Below are positions 1 to 7,631 of a stretch of DNA of 47,587 nucleotides, piece by piece (the stretch's first letter is position 1; each line of letters starts with the position of its first letter). The notes under the pieces are model-generated. The model searched no databases and was not told the DNA's origin. It saw only the letters and a list, made by a program, of their open reading frames with translations. This DNA is from Lachnospiraceae bacterium (GTDB lineage Bacteria > Bacillota > Clostridia > Lachnospirales > Lachnospiraceae): NCBI GenBank assembly GCA_024698145.1, contig JAILRO010000066.1, forward strand, positions 1 through 47,587. The letters run 5' to 3'. The position numbers and the translations under genes were made by a program.

Positions 1-240
1 TGGTTCATCACTGCGAAATAATCAACATGACAGGCAACAGTTATCGCCTCGAGCATCACAAATCAATAACTGGTTGAGGATTGATATAAAAGTGTGCACT
101 TTGTGGCGAAAAAATGTGTATTTTACTTGACTGCTTACAGCCTGTCACCATGAATAAAGATTTGACAGATATCCTTCATAGATAGAAGGCGCCATAAATG
201 GACAAAAAAACGTTTTTTATGTTGTAATTTAGAGAAGAAT
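1..240. other. 5' edge, no confident gene
   Basis: No convincing gene lies here. On the + strand a short open frame (90-185) reads through a CxxC pair and ends in a Pro-Val-Thr-Met-Asn stretch at the left copy of a 14-bp repeat. It has no ribosome site and may be the stump of a gene interrupted by the downstream AbiF module. The rest is A/T-rich and I see no RNA gene in it. Confidence 0.4.
141..154. repeat. left copy of 14-bp direct repeat flanking AbiF module
   Basis: CCTGTCACCATGAA here matches CCTGTCACTATGAA at 1209-1222 in 13 of 14 positions. The two copies bracket the promoter, small RNA and AbiF gene. They are 1068 bp apart, a multiple of three, and both read Pro-Val-Thr-Met-Asn in the same frame. 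This could be a target-site duplication or a recombination scar, but chance cannot be excluded for so short a match. Confidence 0.4.
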
Positions 241-250
241 CGAATATAAT
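222..250 (+). promoter_or_regulatory. sigma-A type promoter of the abiF-like RNA
   Basis: TTGTAA (222-227), a spacer of exactly 17 bp, then a perfect TATAAT (245-250). Transcription would begin near 257, just before the first stem of the small RNA and about 67 nt before the AbiF start codon. Confidence 0.7.
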
Positions 251-256
251 AATACC

Positions 257-304
257 AACAGAACCCAACACGCCTCTCAACGATGCGGACCACGTTGGGT
301 CTTT
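257..304 (+). ncRNA. structured RNA upstream of Abi_2 gene, candidate abiF RNA motif
   Basis: A perfect 7-bp stem pairs ACCCAAC (263-269) with GTTGGGT (294-300), followed by a short T-run (302-305), like a hairpin that also terminates. Inside it CGC (271-273) can pair with GCG (285-287). An alternative pairing, CAACG (278-282) with CGTTG (293-297), competes with the outer stem, so a conformational switch or pseudoknot is possible. A conserved abiF RNA motif is known upstream of Abi_2/AbiF genes in many bacteria, and such RNAs have been proposed to be the antitoxin partner of the HEPN protein. Position, size and promoter fit; I cannot run a covariance model. It could instead be a simple attenuator. 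Confidence 0.6.
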
Positions 305-323
305 TAATATAAGGGGGATTTTT

Positions 324-1205
324 ATGAATGAAAAGAAAAAACATCAACCTCCTATGACTATTGATGAACAAGTGGAAAATTTAAGATCTCTTGGACTTAT
401 CATTAATGATGAAGAATATGCAAAGAAGATACTAAATGACGTATCATACTTTAGACTAATAAAAGCATATAGTCTGGGATTTAAACCCAAGAATGGGCAC
501 TACAACAATGGTGTTACATTCGAGCGGATTGTCAAATTATATCTGTTTAATGCTAATTTTAGACATATCACATTTGCAGAGATTGAGAAAATTGAAGTGA
601 ATGTCAGATGTAGGATTGCAAATTATTTTGCGGAAACATATGGCGTTCTCGGGTAGGTGGATTCATCTAATTTTGTGAATGAAATGTACCATAGTCATTT
701 TTTATCAGACATAAAAGAAGAGTTGAGAAGGAATTCTAAAGCACCATTTGTAAAAAACTTTGAAAACAACTATGAAGGAGGACAATTGCCTATATATGCA
801 TTAGTCGAGGTGTTCAGTTTTGGCACTTTATCAAAGTTCTATAAGAACATGAAGAATCTTGACAAGAAAGCTGTTGCGAAGAATTTTGGAGTTGGATATA
901 AGTATTTGGAAAGTTGGTTAGAGAGCATTTCTTATGTTAGAAATATTTGTGCACATTACGGAAGACTATATAATGCAAAACTCTCTAAAACACCACTGTT
1001 ATATAAAGATTACACTAAGTTGGGTATAGGTAATAATAGAATATTTGGTGTGATGTTATGTATGAAACATATTCTGAGCAATGATGAGCATTGGAATAGT
1101 TATGTTGAAAAAATTCAAATATTGATTGATGAATATGAAGTTGTTGATGTGAAAACAATGGGATTTCCGGACAATTGGAAGGAAATATTATTGATGAAAA
1201 TATAG
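324..1205 (+). pseudogene. Abi_2/AbiF family HEPN protein with one in-frame amber stop
   Basis: Family known for abortive phage infection (AbiD/AbiF) and as HEPN RNases of toxin-antitoxin type. The reading frame is continuous from the ATG at 324 (ribosome site AAGGGGGA) to 1205, except for a TAG at 654-656. The first half (110 codons) has the typical start with 'DEQVENLRSLGL' and 'VSYFRLIKAYSLGF'. The second half holds the HEPN motif RNICAH (R-x4-H; Arg at about 939) within 'SYVRNICAHYGRLYN'. Around the stop the protein reads LG-stop-VDSSNF, where relatives usually have a tyrosine (GYLDS-type), so a single TAT/TAC to TAG change explains it. A GTG at 657 directly follows the stop, but no ribosome site precedes it, so restart is doubtful. 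A recent inactivating mutation, amber suppression or a sequencing error are all possible. The remaining frame shows no other decay, which suggests the lesion is young. Confidence 0.75.
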
Positions 1206-1208
1206 GCA

Positions 1209-1222
1209 CCTGTCACTATGAA
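1209..1222. repeat. right copy of 14-bp direct repeat
   Basis: Partner of 141-154 with one mismatch (T for C at 1217). It starts four bases after the AbiF stop codon and overlaps the start codon of the 31-codon frame that leads into the desulfoferrodoxin gene. Confidence 0.4.
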
Positions 1223-1313
1223 CATTGTTGACGATACTACAAGAAAGATGTATGATTACGTTAATCTTGTAAAAGAACAAATGTATATATCAAGAGGAGG
1301 TAGATATTTATGA
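1218..1313 (+). CDS. 31-codon frame coupled to the desulfoferrodoxin gene (possible gene remnant)
   Basis: An ATG at 1218 opens a 31-residue frame (starts MNIVDDTTRKMYDYV, ends SRGGRYL). Its TGA overlaps the ATG of the next gene in an ATGA arrangement, and the ribosome site of that next gene lies inside it. I do not recognise the peptide. It has no good ribosome site of its own. It could be a leader peptide, a coupled small protein, or the 3' remnant of a gene whose 5' part lies at 90-155 and was split by the AbiF insertion. Confidence 0.3.
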   Translation: MNIVDDTTRKMYDYVNLVKEQMYISRGGRYL

Positions 1314-1648
1314 GGTTTTTTAAAGTTGAAGATCAGATTGTGATTTCTGACAAGGCAATTTCTGTAGGGGAGGAACTTGTTGCTAACACAACAGATGGTG
1401 CATTTGAAAAACATGTACCTGTTGTTACACAGAATGGGGATGATGTAACGGTAGCTGTTGGTTCTGTTGAACATCCATCACTTCCGGCACACTATATTGA
1501 GTGGATTGTGTTGGAAACAGAAACAGGATTCCAGATTCATTATTTGAAACCTGAACAGACTCCGACGGCAACTTTCAAAGTGACTGAGAAAGTGATTGCG
1601 GCTTATGAATATTGCAATCTTCACGGACTCTGGAAAGCAGAAGTGTAA
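1310..1648 (+). CDS. desulfoferrodoxin / superoxide reductase, iron-centre II domain
   Basis: Superoxide reductases reduce superoxide to hydrogen peroxide at a mononuclear Fe(His4Cys) site in the cytoplasm of anaerobes. The 112-residue protein carries all the ligand motifs: EKHVPVV (His), GSVEHPS (His), AHYIEW (His), and EYCNLHGLW (Cys and His) near the C-terminus. The N-terminus keeps the length of a desulforedoxin-like module and the MxFF start of desulfoferrodoxins, but its four cysteines are gone, so centre I is lost as in class III enzymes. The start is set by GAGGAGG 10 bases upstream. A GAAA-loop terminator follows. The catalytic lysine is probably in the EKH motif. The family call is secure; electron donors are not visible nearby. 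Confidence 0.88.
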   Translation: MRFFKVEDQIVISDKAISVGEELVANTTDGAFEKHVPVVTQNGDDVTVAVGSVEHPSLPAHYIEWIVLETETGFQIHYLKPEQTPTATFKVTEKVIAAYEYCNLHGLWKAEV

Positions 1649-1664
1649 TACGAACGAATTATTT

Positions 1665-1696
1665 CCGGTACTTGCGAAAGCAGGTGCCGGTTTTTT
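1665..1696 (+). terminator. Rho-independent terminator, GAAA tetraloop
   Basis: An 11-bp stem (1665-1675 with 1680-1690, some G-U pairs) closes a GAAA tetraloop (1676-1679... paired flanks) and is followed by six T. It ends the desulfoferrodoxin transcript only 15 bases before the next start codon. A near copy with a compensating pair change occurs at 4952-4983. Confidence 0.85.
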
Positions 1697-1710
1697 GAAG
1701 GAGAAAGTGT

Positions 1711-2562
1711 ATGGCATTTTCAGATGTAGTTAGAAGAGAATTTAGAGCAAGTGATGAAGCAAGAGACAAAGGGTTGACGACAGATGATGGTGTTGTAAGA
1801 TGTGACAATATATCGTATCTTGCAGGTGCCGGAAGTGAAGATGTGTGGCATCTTCTTGATGTGTATCGCCCTAAGTCTGCAGGTGATGAGAAACTTCCTG
1901 TGATAGTTAGTGTTCACGGAGGCGGCTGGGTGTATGGTGATAAGGATGTGTATCAGTACTATTGTATGGACTTGTGTCGCCGTGGTTTTGCAGTTGTTAA
2001 CTTCTCTTATAGGCTTGCACCGGAATACAAACATCCTGCACAGGTAGAAGACACGGTACTTGCATTTAAGTGGGTCAAGGCTAATGCAGAGCAATACGGT
2101 TTTGATCTTGAACACTTGTATGCCGTAGGAGATTCGGCAGGTGCCAACATTTTGAGTTTGTACTGCATTTTATGTGGCAAGGAAAAGGATTTGCCACTTC
2201 CCAAAGCAGTTGCTCTTAATTGCGGAGTTTACAGTGTAAGGGAAGTTGAACGGGAAATGCGAGGTTTCATGTCAGAACTTATGCCCAACAAGGGCACAAC
2301 CGAAGAAATGGACATGTTAGATGTTATCTCTAATATAGACGAGCAATTCCCACCGGTGTTTCTTATGACGTGTTACGGAGATTTTTTGAAAAGTCAGGCA
2401 CCATTATTAGAGGACAGATTAAAGCTGCTTGGTATTCCTTATGTAAGCAAGTTGTATGGAAGTGAAGAACACCCATTAAGGCATGTTTTTCACTGCGATA
2501 TTCGGATGCCGGAGGCTATACGTTGTAATGACGAGACGTGTGAGTTTTTTGTGGGATTTTAA
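1711..2562 (+). CDS. alpha/beta hydrolase, hormone-sensitive-lipase type esterase
   Basis: Cytoplasmic serine esterase of the alpha/beta hydrolase fold-3 (HSL) family, acting on short acyl or acetyl esters. Visible: the oxyanion-hole motif VHGGGW at about residues 69-74, the nucleophile elbow GDSAG at about 140-144 with the catalytic serine, and a C-terminal HPLRHVFH segment likely to supply the catalytic histidine; the acid is probably the Asp in CYGDF. At 283 residues it has the usual length and no signal peptide. The start is supported by AAGGAG 9 bases upstream. It lies between a terminator and the GIY-YIG gene, 15 bp downstream, so the two may be cotranscribed. The natural substrate cannot be read from the sequence. 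Confidence 0.88.
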   Translation: MAFSDVVRREFRASDEARDKGLTTDDGVVRCDNISYLAGAGSEDVWHLLDVYRPKSAGDEKLPVIVSVHGGGWVYGDKDVYQYYCMDLCRRGFAVVNFSYRLAPEYKHPAQVEDTVLAFKWVKANAEQYGFDLEHLYAVGDSAGANILSLYCILCGKEKDLPLPKAVALNCGVYSVREVEREMRGFMSELMPNKGTTEEMDMLDVISNIDEQFPPVFLMTCYGDFLKSQAPLLEDRLKLLGIPYVSKLYGSEEHPLRHVFHCDIRMPEAIRCNDETCEFFVGF

Positions 2563-2577
2563 GAGAGGAATCATTTT

Positions 2578-2847
2578 GTGATGGATACGAAATCATACAC
2601 CTACATAGTTGAATGTGCGGATGGGACGCTGTATACCGGCTGGACCACAGATGTTGAGAAGAGAGTTACAACTCACAATGAAGGGAAAGGTGCGAAGTAC
2701 ACGCGCGCACGCCTTCCTGTGAGGCTGGTATATTATGAGATTCATGGCAATAAATCAGATGCCATGAAAAGAGAAGCAGCAATTAAGAAGTTGACACGCG
2801 AAGATAAGTTCAAACTTATTGAAGAATTTGGCAATACTCGTGTTTAA
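2578..2847 (+). CDS. GIY-YIG domain protein, UPF0213 / YazA-YhbQ type
   Basis: A single GIY-YIG nuclease domain of 89 residues. The family signature appears as YTYIVEC (degenerate first GIY) followed by LYTGWT (the YIG equivalent), with the conserved Arg in EKRVTTHN and the KGAKYTRAR segment typical of the small UPF0213 proteins; the catalytic Glu may lie in KREAAIK. Related to UvrC and SLX1 nuclease domains, but the role of these single-domain proteins is poorly known; DNA repair is inferred. A GTG at 2578 is followed at once by ATG at 2581; the spacing from AGAGAGG favours the GTG slightly. It follows the esterase closely. Confidence 0.88.
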   Translation: MMDTKSYTYIVECADGTLYTGWTTDVEKRVTTHNEGKGAKYTRARLPVRLVYYEIHGNKSDAMKREAAIKKLTREDKFKLIEEFGNTRV

Positions 2848-2927
2848 AAAAATGTTGTATATGTTAACACATTGTGATAAATTATTTCTATAAATGTGAG
2901 CATTTACGATAGCTGCGGAGGGGAATC

Positions 2928-4451
2928 ATGTACGAAAGAAATCGTAAGACCTGGTTTAAGCATATTGATTTCATGATATTGGATTTTATCTTTGTTGAAT
3001 TGAGTTTTATTCTTGCGTGTATTTTCAGATTTGGTACAGGCAGGATTGTGTCATTCATGCAATCAGATAAGACAGAGAATCATTACGTACATATTATGTT
3101 TGTTATTGCTGTGCTTCACATTGCCATAGTTTTATTTACTGAACCGTATGCTAATATTCTTAAGCGCGGTAAGTTGGAGGAATTTAAGAAAGTAATAAGA
3201 TACTGTCTATATATGTTCCTGGGAATTGTACTTCTTCTATTTGTCAAAAAGACATCAGAGACATATTCAAGAATCGCTGTTTTCATTTTCCCGTTTATTT
3301 CAACATTTATAATATATATATATCGCTACTACTACAAACAATATTTGCGAGATAGGATTAACAGTCGGGAGAATCAGAGTTGTTTGTTGTTGGTTGGTGA
3401 TACTGACAGAGTTAGATCCACTCTTAAGATTATCGACAAGGGTGCTATAAGTACGGTAAGAGTTGTGGGAATCGTACTTACCGACAGAGCTTCTGATGCA
3501 GAGGTTGCTGCTACGCTTGAAGAAACCGGAACCGACCAGGTTATATCTTTGTCAGCATATAAGGAAGAGAAGTTTGATCCTGATATATTCAAGGGAATAC
3601 CGATTGTTGGAACTATGGATAACTTATATGAATACGCATGCAGCAACGTTGTCGATGAGGTGATGTTGTGCATGGATAACAGTATGGCCAATGATATCGC
3701 ACGAACGTTTTTTGATATGGGAATAGTAGTTCATGTAAGTGTGCATAATCTTATTCAACTTCCCGGAGCTTTTGTTGGAAGAGTTAATGATGTACCGGTG
3801 GTAACTGCCGGTGTCAATAAGGTTACAAGCCGTCAGATAATTATTAAGAGATTGGTAGATATTTTCTTCGGATTTTTCGGAAGTGTTGTCACACTTCTTC
3901 TGACTATTATCATTGCTCCGATGATATGGATTGCAGATCCCGGTCCTGTATTTTTCAGACAGGAGAGAGTTGGTAAGAATGGAAGAATCTTTAAAATATG
4001 GAAGTTCCGTACAATGTATAAGGATGCTGAGGCGCGTAAGGCTGAACTTATGGAACAGAATAAGATGAGTGGACTTATGTTTAAAATGGACGACGATCCT
4101 CGAATTATCGGTTACGGTAAGAAGTTTTCTGTTGGTAGGTTCTTAAGAGAGTCTTCTATTGATGAGCTTCCGCAATCTTTTAACATTCTTATGGGAGAAA
4201 TGAGTGTTGTTGGAACCAGACCACCAACAGTCAAGGAATATGAACAGTATGATTTGAGGCACAAGGGAAGACTTGCGACTATGCCGGGACTTACGGGCAT
4301 GTGGCAGGTCAGCGGTAGAAGTGATATTACTGACTTTGAGGAAGTTGTTCGTCTTGATAAGGAGTATATTGAGAACTTTTCTTTGAGTTTGGATCTTAAG
4401 ATTATTATTAAAACCTTTGGAGTGGTTTTGGGAAAGAAAGGGTCGGTATAA
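2928..4451 (+). CDS. exopolysaccharide polyprenyl glycosylphosphotransferase
   Basis: Starts assembly of an exopolysaccharide repeat unit by transferring a sugar-1-phosphate from a nucleotide sugar to undecaprenyl phosphate at the membrane inner face (WcaJ/CpsE/EpsL type). The N-terminal 130 residues hold four membrane helices, then a soluble CoA-binding-like domain (about 150-290), one further helix near 310-335, and the C-terminal catalytic domain. There the key blocks are visible: DPGPVFFRQERVGKNG, KFRTM, LRESSIDELPQ, GTRPP and PGLTGMWQVSGR. The 507 residues match the full-length family. GAGGGG precedes the start. It leads a block of surface-polysaccharide genes (VanZ-like, methyltransferase, WbqC, acyltransferase). 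The matching chain-length control genes lie 28 kb away. The sugar it transfers is unknown. Confidence 0.93.
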   Translation: MYERNRKTWFKHIDFMILDFIFVELSFILACIFRFGTGRIVSFMQSDKTENHYVHIMFVIAVLHIAIVLFTEPYANILKRGKLEEFKKVIRYCLYMFLGIVLLLFVKKTSETYSRIAVFIFPFISTFIIYIYRYYYKQYLRDRINSRENQSCLLLVGDTDRVRSTLKIIDKGAISTVRVVGIVLTDRASDAEVAATLEETGTDQVISLSAYKEEKFDPDIFKGIPIVGTMDNLYEYACSNVVDEVMLCMDNSMANDIARTFFDMGIVVHVSVHNLIQLPGAFVGRVNDVPVVTAGVNKVTSRQIIIKRLVDIFFGFFGSVVTLLLTIIIAPMIWIADPGPVFFRQERVGKNGRIFKIWKFRTMYKDAEARKAELMEQNKMSGLMFKMDDDPRIIGYGKKFSVGRFLRESSIDELPQSFNILMGEMSVVGTRPPTVKEYEQYDLRHKGRLATMPGLTGMWQVSGRSDITDFEEVVRLDKEYIENFSLSLDLKIIIKTFGVVLGKKGSV

Positions 4452-4461
4452 GTTTGATATA

Positions 4462-4923
4462 ATGAAGAAATACATTTCGCTATTGTTATTGCTTGCGTGG
4501 ATTGCACTTGTTCTGTTTCTGTCATATCAGACGGGGAAAGACACGGCCACAACCAGTCTTGATTTCACAAGTAATGTACTTAAGTTTTTTATGCATCATG
4601 AACCAACATATGAGGAGTTGCTGTTGTGGGATGGCAGATTTCGCTTGTGGGCACACTTTGTGTTGATGTTTCTTTATTCCATAATTTGTTTTGAAACAGT
4701 TTGGCAATGGATTGGTAGTTTGAAAAAGAGTATAGTCTTAACCGGCTTATCCGGTGTAGTTCTTGGCGTCATGTCTGAAGTCGGCAAATTAAGAATCGAA
4801 GGAAGACATTGCGACATTTCAGAGATGGGGCTTAATATACTTGGTGTTATTGTTGGAACGGTAATAATGTTTGTTGCTCATGAATTAATTGCAAAAAGGG
4901 CTGATAGATATTTGGCTGGTTAG
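4462..4923 (+). CDS. VanZ-like family membrane protein
   Basis: A 153-residue protein with four predicted membrane helices (about 5-20, 52-70, 80-100, 120-140). The VanZ signatures are present: LFLSYQTG after helix 1, HFVLMFLYS in helix 2, and the polar SEVGKLRIEGRHCDISEMGLNILG block before the last helix. VanZ gives low-level teicoplanin resistance in enterococci, but for most relatives the function is unknown and an envelope role is inferred. An upstream in-frame ATG (4417) would overlap the glycosylphosphotransferase by 35 bases; the ATG at 4462, directly ahead of the hydrophobic segment, is preferred although no strong ribosome site precedes it. Translational coupling is likely. Confidence 0.85.
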   Translation: MKKYISLLLLLAWIALVLFLSYQTGKDTATTSLDFTSNVLKFFMHHEPTYEELLLWDGRFRLWAHFVLMFLYSIICFETVWQWIGSLKKSIVLTGLSGVVLGVMSEVGKLRIEGRHCDISEMGLNILGVIVGTVIMFVAHELIAKRADRYLAG

Positions 4924-4951
4924 AATGACACACCATCTTACATGATTTTTT

Positions 4952-4983
4952 CCGGTACTTGTGAAAACAGGTGCCGGTTTTTT
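4952..4983 (+). terminator. Rho-independent terminator, second member of the GAAA-loop pair
   Basis: The 26-base hairpin (4952-4977) plus six T repeats the terminator at 1665. The only differences are T for C at 4962 and A for G at 4967, which pair with each other, so the pair below the GAAA loop changed while the helix was kept. It ends the glycosylphosphotransferase-VanZ unit. Confidence 0.85.
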
Positions 4984-5042
4984 GAAAAAAGAATTGATGC
5001 TTTTTATCGATGATATATGGATGTGGGGGATTATAATTTCAC

Positions 5043-5699
5043 ATGAATGAAAAAGATAGTTACAAAGATATAGTCAGTCATTATGAACACTGTTTTCAAA
5101 AACATGGTGATAATTGTAAGGGCGTTGATTGGCCCAGGCAGGATGACGTTTTTACAAGATATGATGTCATGCTTGATGTCATTCGTTTTGATCCGATGTG
5201 TAATAGCACCGGCAACACTGAGACAGTAAGTGATATAGACATTCTGGATTTTGGTTGTGGACTTGGTCATCTGTATGATTACATACAATCTTCAAATCAA
5301 ACTATCGGATATACCGGATTGGATATTTCAGATTTGTTTGCCGATGAATGCAGGAAGAAGTATCCGGGTGTGGAGTTTCTGTGTAAAGATATATTGAAAG
5401 AGGATTTGGAACGCAATTATTCTTACATCATTATGAATGGTGTATTTACTGAAAAAGTAAGTTTATCATACGATGAAATGAAAGATTATTTCGAGAGGAT
5501 GATAAAACGTGTTTTTGAATATGCTGACAGAGGTATTGCATTTAACGTTATGTCTAAGGATGTTGATTGGGAACGCGATGACTTGTTCCATCTTCCACTC
5601 AATGAACTAAGCAGTTTTTTGTGTCGTGATATATCAAGGAATTACATCGTTAGAAATGATTATGGCTTGTATGAGTACACGGTATATGTCTATAAATGA
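5043..5699 (+). CDS. class I SAM-dependent methyltransferase
   Basis: A soluble 218-residue protein with a Rossmann methyltransferase core. Motif I is DILDFGCGLGHL (about residues 65-76), the acidic end of strand 2 is GLDIS (about 97-101), and motif IV is probably YIIMNGVF. The first 60 residues give a helical cap. Substrate cannot be read. The next gene (WbqC-like) starts 15 bases after its stop and an acyltransferase follows, so methylation of a surface glycan or its precursor is a reasonable inference. The start at 5043 has a purine-rich GGGGGA about 13 bases upstream, a rather long spacing. Confidence 0.83.
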   Translation: MNEKDSYKDIVSHYEHCFQKHGDNCKGVDWPRQDDVFTRYDVMLDVIRFDPMCNSTGNTETVSDIDILDFGCGLGHLYDYIQSSNQTIGYTGLDISDLFADECRKKYPGVEFLCKDILKEDLERNYSYIIMNGVFTEKVSLSYDEMKDYFERMIKRVFEYADRGIAFNVMSKDVDWERDDLFHLPLNELSSFLCRDISRNYIVRNDYGLYEYTVYVYK

Positions 5700-5714
5700 T
5701 GCGAGGTTTTTGTT

Positions 5715-6413
5715 ATGAAAGTGGCAATAATGCAACCGTATTTTTTCCCGTATATAGGTTATTGGCAACTTATAAATATCGCTGATACATTTGTTATATT
5801 GGATGACGTGAATTATATCAACAGAGGCTGGGTTAATAGGAATAAGATACTTTCTAATAATGGTACACAGTATTTTAATCTTGTATTGGAACACAAAAGT
5901 CAGAACAAGAAGATAAATGAAATACGAATCGCAGATGAACCAAAGAGTGCTGTTTCTAATATGATGAAGATTGAATGCACATATCATAAGGCACCTTTTT
6001 ATTCTGATGTATATCCATTGGTCGAAAAGATTATTTCAAATAGCGAGCGCAATCTTGCGATGTATCTGACTGAATCTATTGAACGTATTTGTGATTATTT
6101 GAATATTACAACTAAGGTATTACGCTCGTCAGATTTGGGGATAGCTTCTGATTTGAAAGCTCAGGATAGAATAATAGCAATTGCCGGGCATTTTGATGCA
6201 GACACTTACATTAATCCTATCGGTGGGGTTGATTTATACTCGAAGAATTCTTTTGAAAATGCTGGGGTTGATTTATATTTTTTGAAGACAGGACAGTTGC
6301 AATATTCCCAATTCGAAAATAATTTTATTCCCAATCTTTCAATAATAGACGTAATGATGTTTAATTCTGTGGAGAGGATTAGTGAAATGCTTCATATGTA
6401 TGAATTAATGTGA
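5715..6413 (+). CDS. WbqC family protein
   Basis: The 232-residue protein begins with the WbqC signature MQPYFFPYIGYWQLI and continues with DTFVILDDVNYINRGWVNRNKIL, both hallmarks of the family. WbqC-like proteins occur in O-antigen and other glycan clusters and are thought to act in sugar-nucleotide or glycan modification; their exact reaction is not established. GCGAGG lies 9 bases before the ATG. Its partners, methyltransferase upstream (15-base gap) and acyltransferase downstream, support a glycan-decoration job. No membrane segment or signal peptide. Confidence 0.9.
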   Translation: MKVAIMQPYFFPYIGYWQLINIADTFVILDDVNYINRGWVNRNKILSNNGTQYFNLVLEHKSQNKKINEIRIADEPKSAVSNMMKIECTYHKAPFYSDVYPLVEKIISNSERNLAMYLTESIERICDYLNITTKVLRSSDLGIASDLKAQDRIIAIAGHFDADTYINPIGGVDLYSKNSFENAGVDLYFLKTGQLQYSQFENNFIPNLSIIDVMMFNSVERISEMLHMYELM

Positions 6414-6480
6414 TGTTCACCAATGAAAGAAATTGATGGTTTAAGTATATTATCAAAAACGGGAAGGTTTATAACACTTT

Positions 6481-7548
6481 ATGAAAGAAAGAGAATCATC
6501 TATAGAATTATTACGGATAATTTCAATGTTCCTTGTTGTGATGTTTCACTATATGGTCAACAGCGGCCTTGCGGATGTTTTATTTAAGTCAGGACAAAGT
6601 TCTTTTGTCAAGGATGCTTTGCTGGTTGTTCTTTGTAGCGGTGGGAAGTACGCTATCAATTGTTTTATACTCATAACCGGGTATTTTATGTGCAAATCGA
6701 ATATAACCGTTAGAAAGTTTCTAAAGCTTTTTCTTGAGGTTGAGCTATATGGGATAATAATTTATCTTATATTTCCGATTGTCGGATATGATAGTTTTTC
6801 ATTCAGTGATTTTATATCTTATGTCTTTCCGGTGTTTGCAATCGGAGTTGGTTTTGTTGGCTCTTATCTTGCGTTTTACTGGTTTATTCCTTTTCTGAAC
6901 GTTCTGATCAAACATGTCGATAAAAAGCAACATTTGACTATAATAATTATTTCGCTATTTTTCTTTTCTGTAGTGCCAACATTTTGTGCGGCAATGAATG
7001 TGAAAATAGGTTATGTAGGCTGGTTCATGATTGTATATTTGATTGGCGCATACATTCGTATATATCATGAAGAACCAAAGATTGCCGGTAATTTGCGTAC
7101 AATAGTCACGGTCGTGATTTTGTGTGTATCAGCATTTGGCACGGTTGCATGTTCTTATTTGTATGCTCGTTTTTGGGACGGCGATATACATGCTGCCTAT
7201 TACTTGTCTAACGAATGCAACAAGTTTTTTGCTATCATTCCGGCAATAGCTACATTTATCTTCTTTAAGAACCTAAAACTTGGTTCAAACAAGGTGATTA
7301 ATAAGATTGCGGCATCGTCGTTTGCGGTGCTTTTGATACATGGACATTCCTTGACGATGCAACATTGGCTTTGGGATGATGTCTGTAATAATGTCGGATG
7401 GTATAATACGAATTTTGCATTTATACATTTGTTTGTATGTACCATCGCAGTGTACGCCGTTTGTACCTTGATTGACATGATAAGAATATGTTCCTTTGAG
7501 AAATGGTACATGAGTATTGTTGACAGATGCTTGGACCGAATAAAATAA
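6481..7548 (+). CDS. acyltransferase family 3 membrane protein (glycan O-acetylation)
   Basis: An integral membrane protein of 355 residues with about ten hydrophobic helices. It opens with ESSIELLRIISMFLVVMFHY, the Acyl_transf_3 signature in which the helix-1 Arg and His are the conserved catalytic region. Such proteins transfer acetyl or other acyl groups across the membrane onto surface polysaccharide. The start codon has only a distant GGAAGG, about 15 bases away. It closes the methyltransferase-WbqC-acyltransferase block; no terminator is evident before the thrS promoter. The acyl donor and acceptor are not visible. Confidence 0.88.
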   Translation: MKERESSIELLRIISMFLVVMFHYMVNSGLADVLFKSGQSSFVKDALLVVLCSGGKYAINCFILITGYFMCKSNITVRKFLKLFLEVELYGIIIYLIFPIVGYDSFSFSDFISYVFPVFAIGVGFVGSYLAFYWFIPFLNVLIKHVDKKQHLTIIIISLFFFSVVPTFCAAMNVKIGYVGWFMIVYLIGAYIRIYHEEPKIAGNLRTIVTVVILCVSAFGTVACSYLYARFWDGDIHAAYYLSNECNKFFAIIPAIATFIFFKNLKLGSNKVINKIAASSFAVLLIHGHSLTMQHWLWDDVCNNVGWYNTNFAFIHLFVCTIAVYAVCTLIDMIRICSFEKWYMSIVDRCLDRIK

Positions 7549-7572
7549 TGTATCATTACGTAGAGTTTTATC

Positions 7573-7601
7573 TTGACAACCATTCCTTGTTGGGCTACAA
7601 T
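7573..7601 (+). promoter_or_regulatory. promoter of the thrS T-box transcript
   Basis: Consensus TTGACA (7573-7578), 17-bp spacer, TACAAT (7596-7601). The start would fall near 7608, giving a leader of about 318 nt before the thrS start codon. Confidence 0.8.
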
Positions 7602-7631
7602 TCATTTTATCAAAGGTTATATATCTAATGC

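Noticed and set aside
657-1205. Separate 182-residue protein starting at the GTG after the AbiF stop
   Set aside because: No ribosome site precedes the GTG, and the frame continues the Abi_2 domain exactly, so a single interrupted gene is the simpler reading.
6424-6585. 53-codon frame overlapping the start of the acyltransferase gene
   Set aside because: It lies mostly inside the acyltransferase in another frame, has no ribosome site and no recognisable motif.
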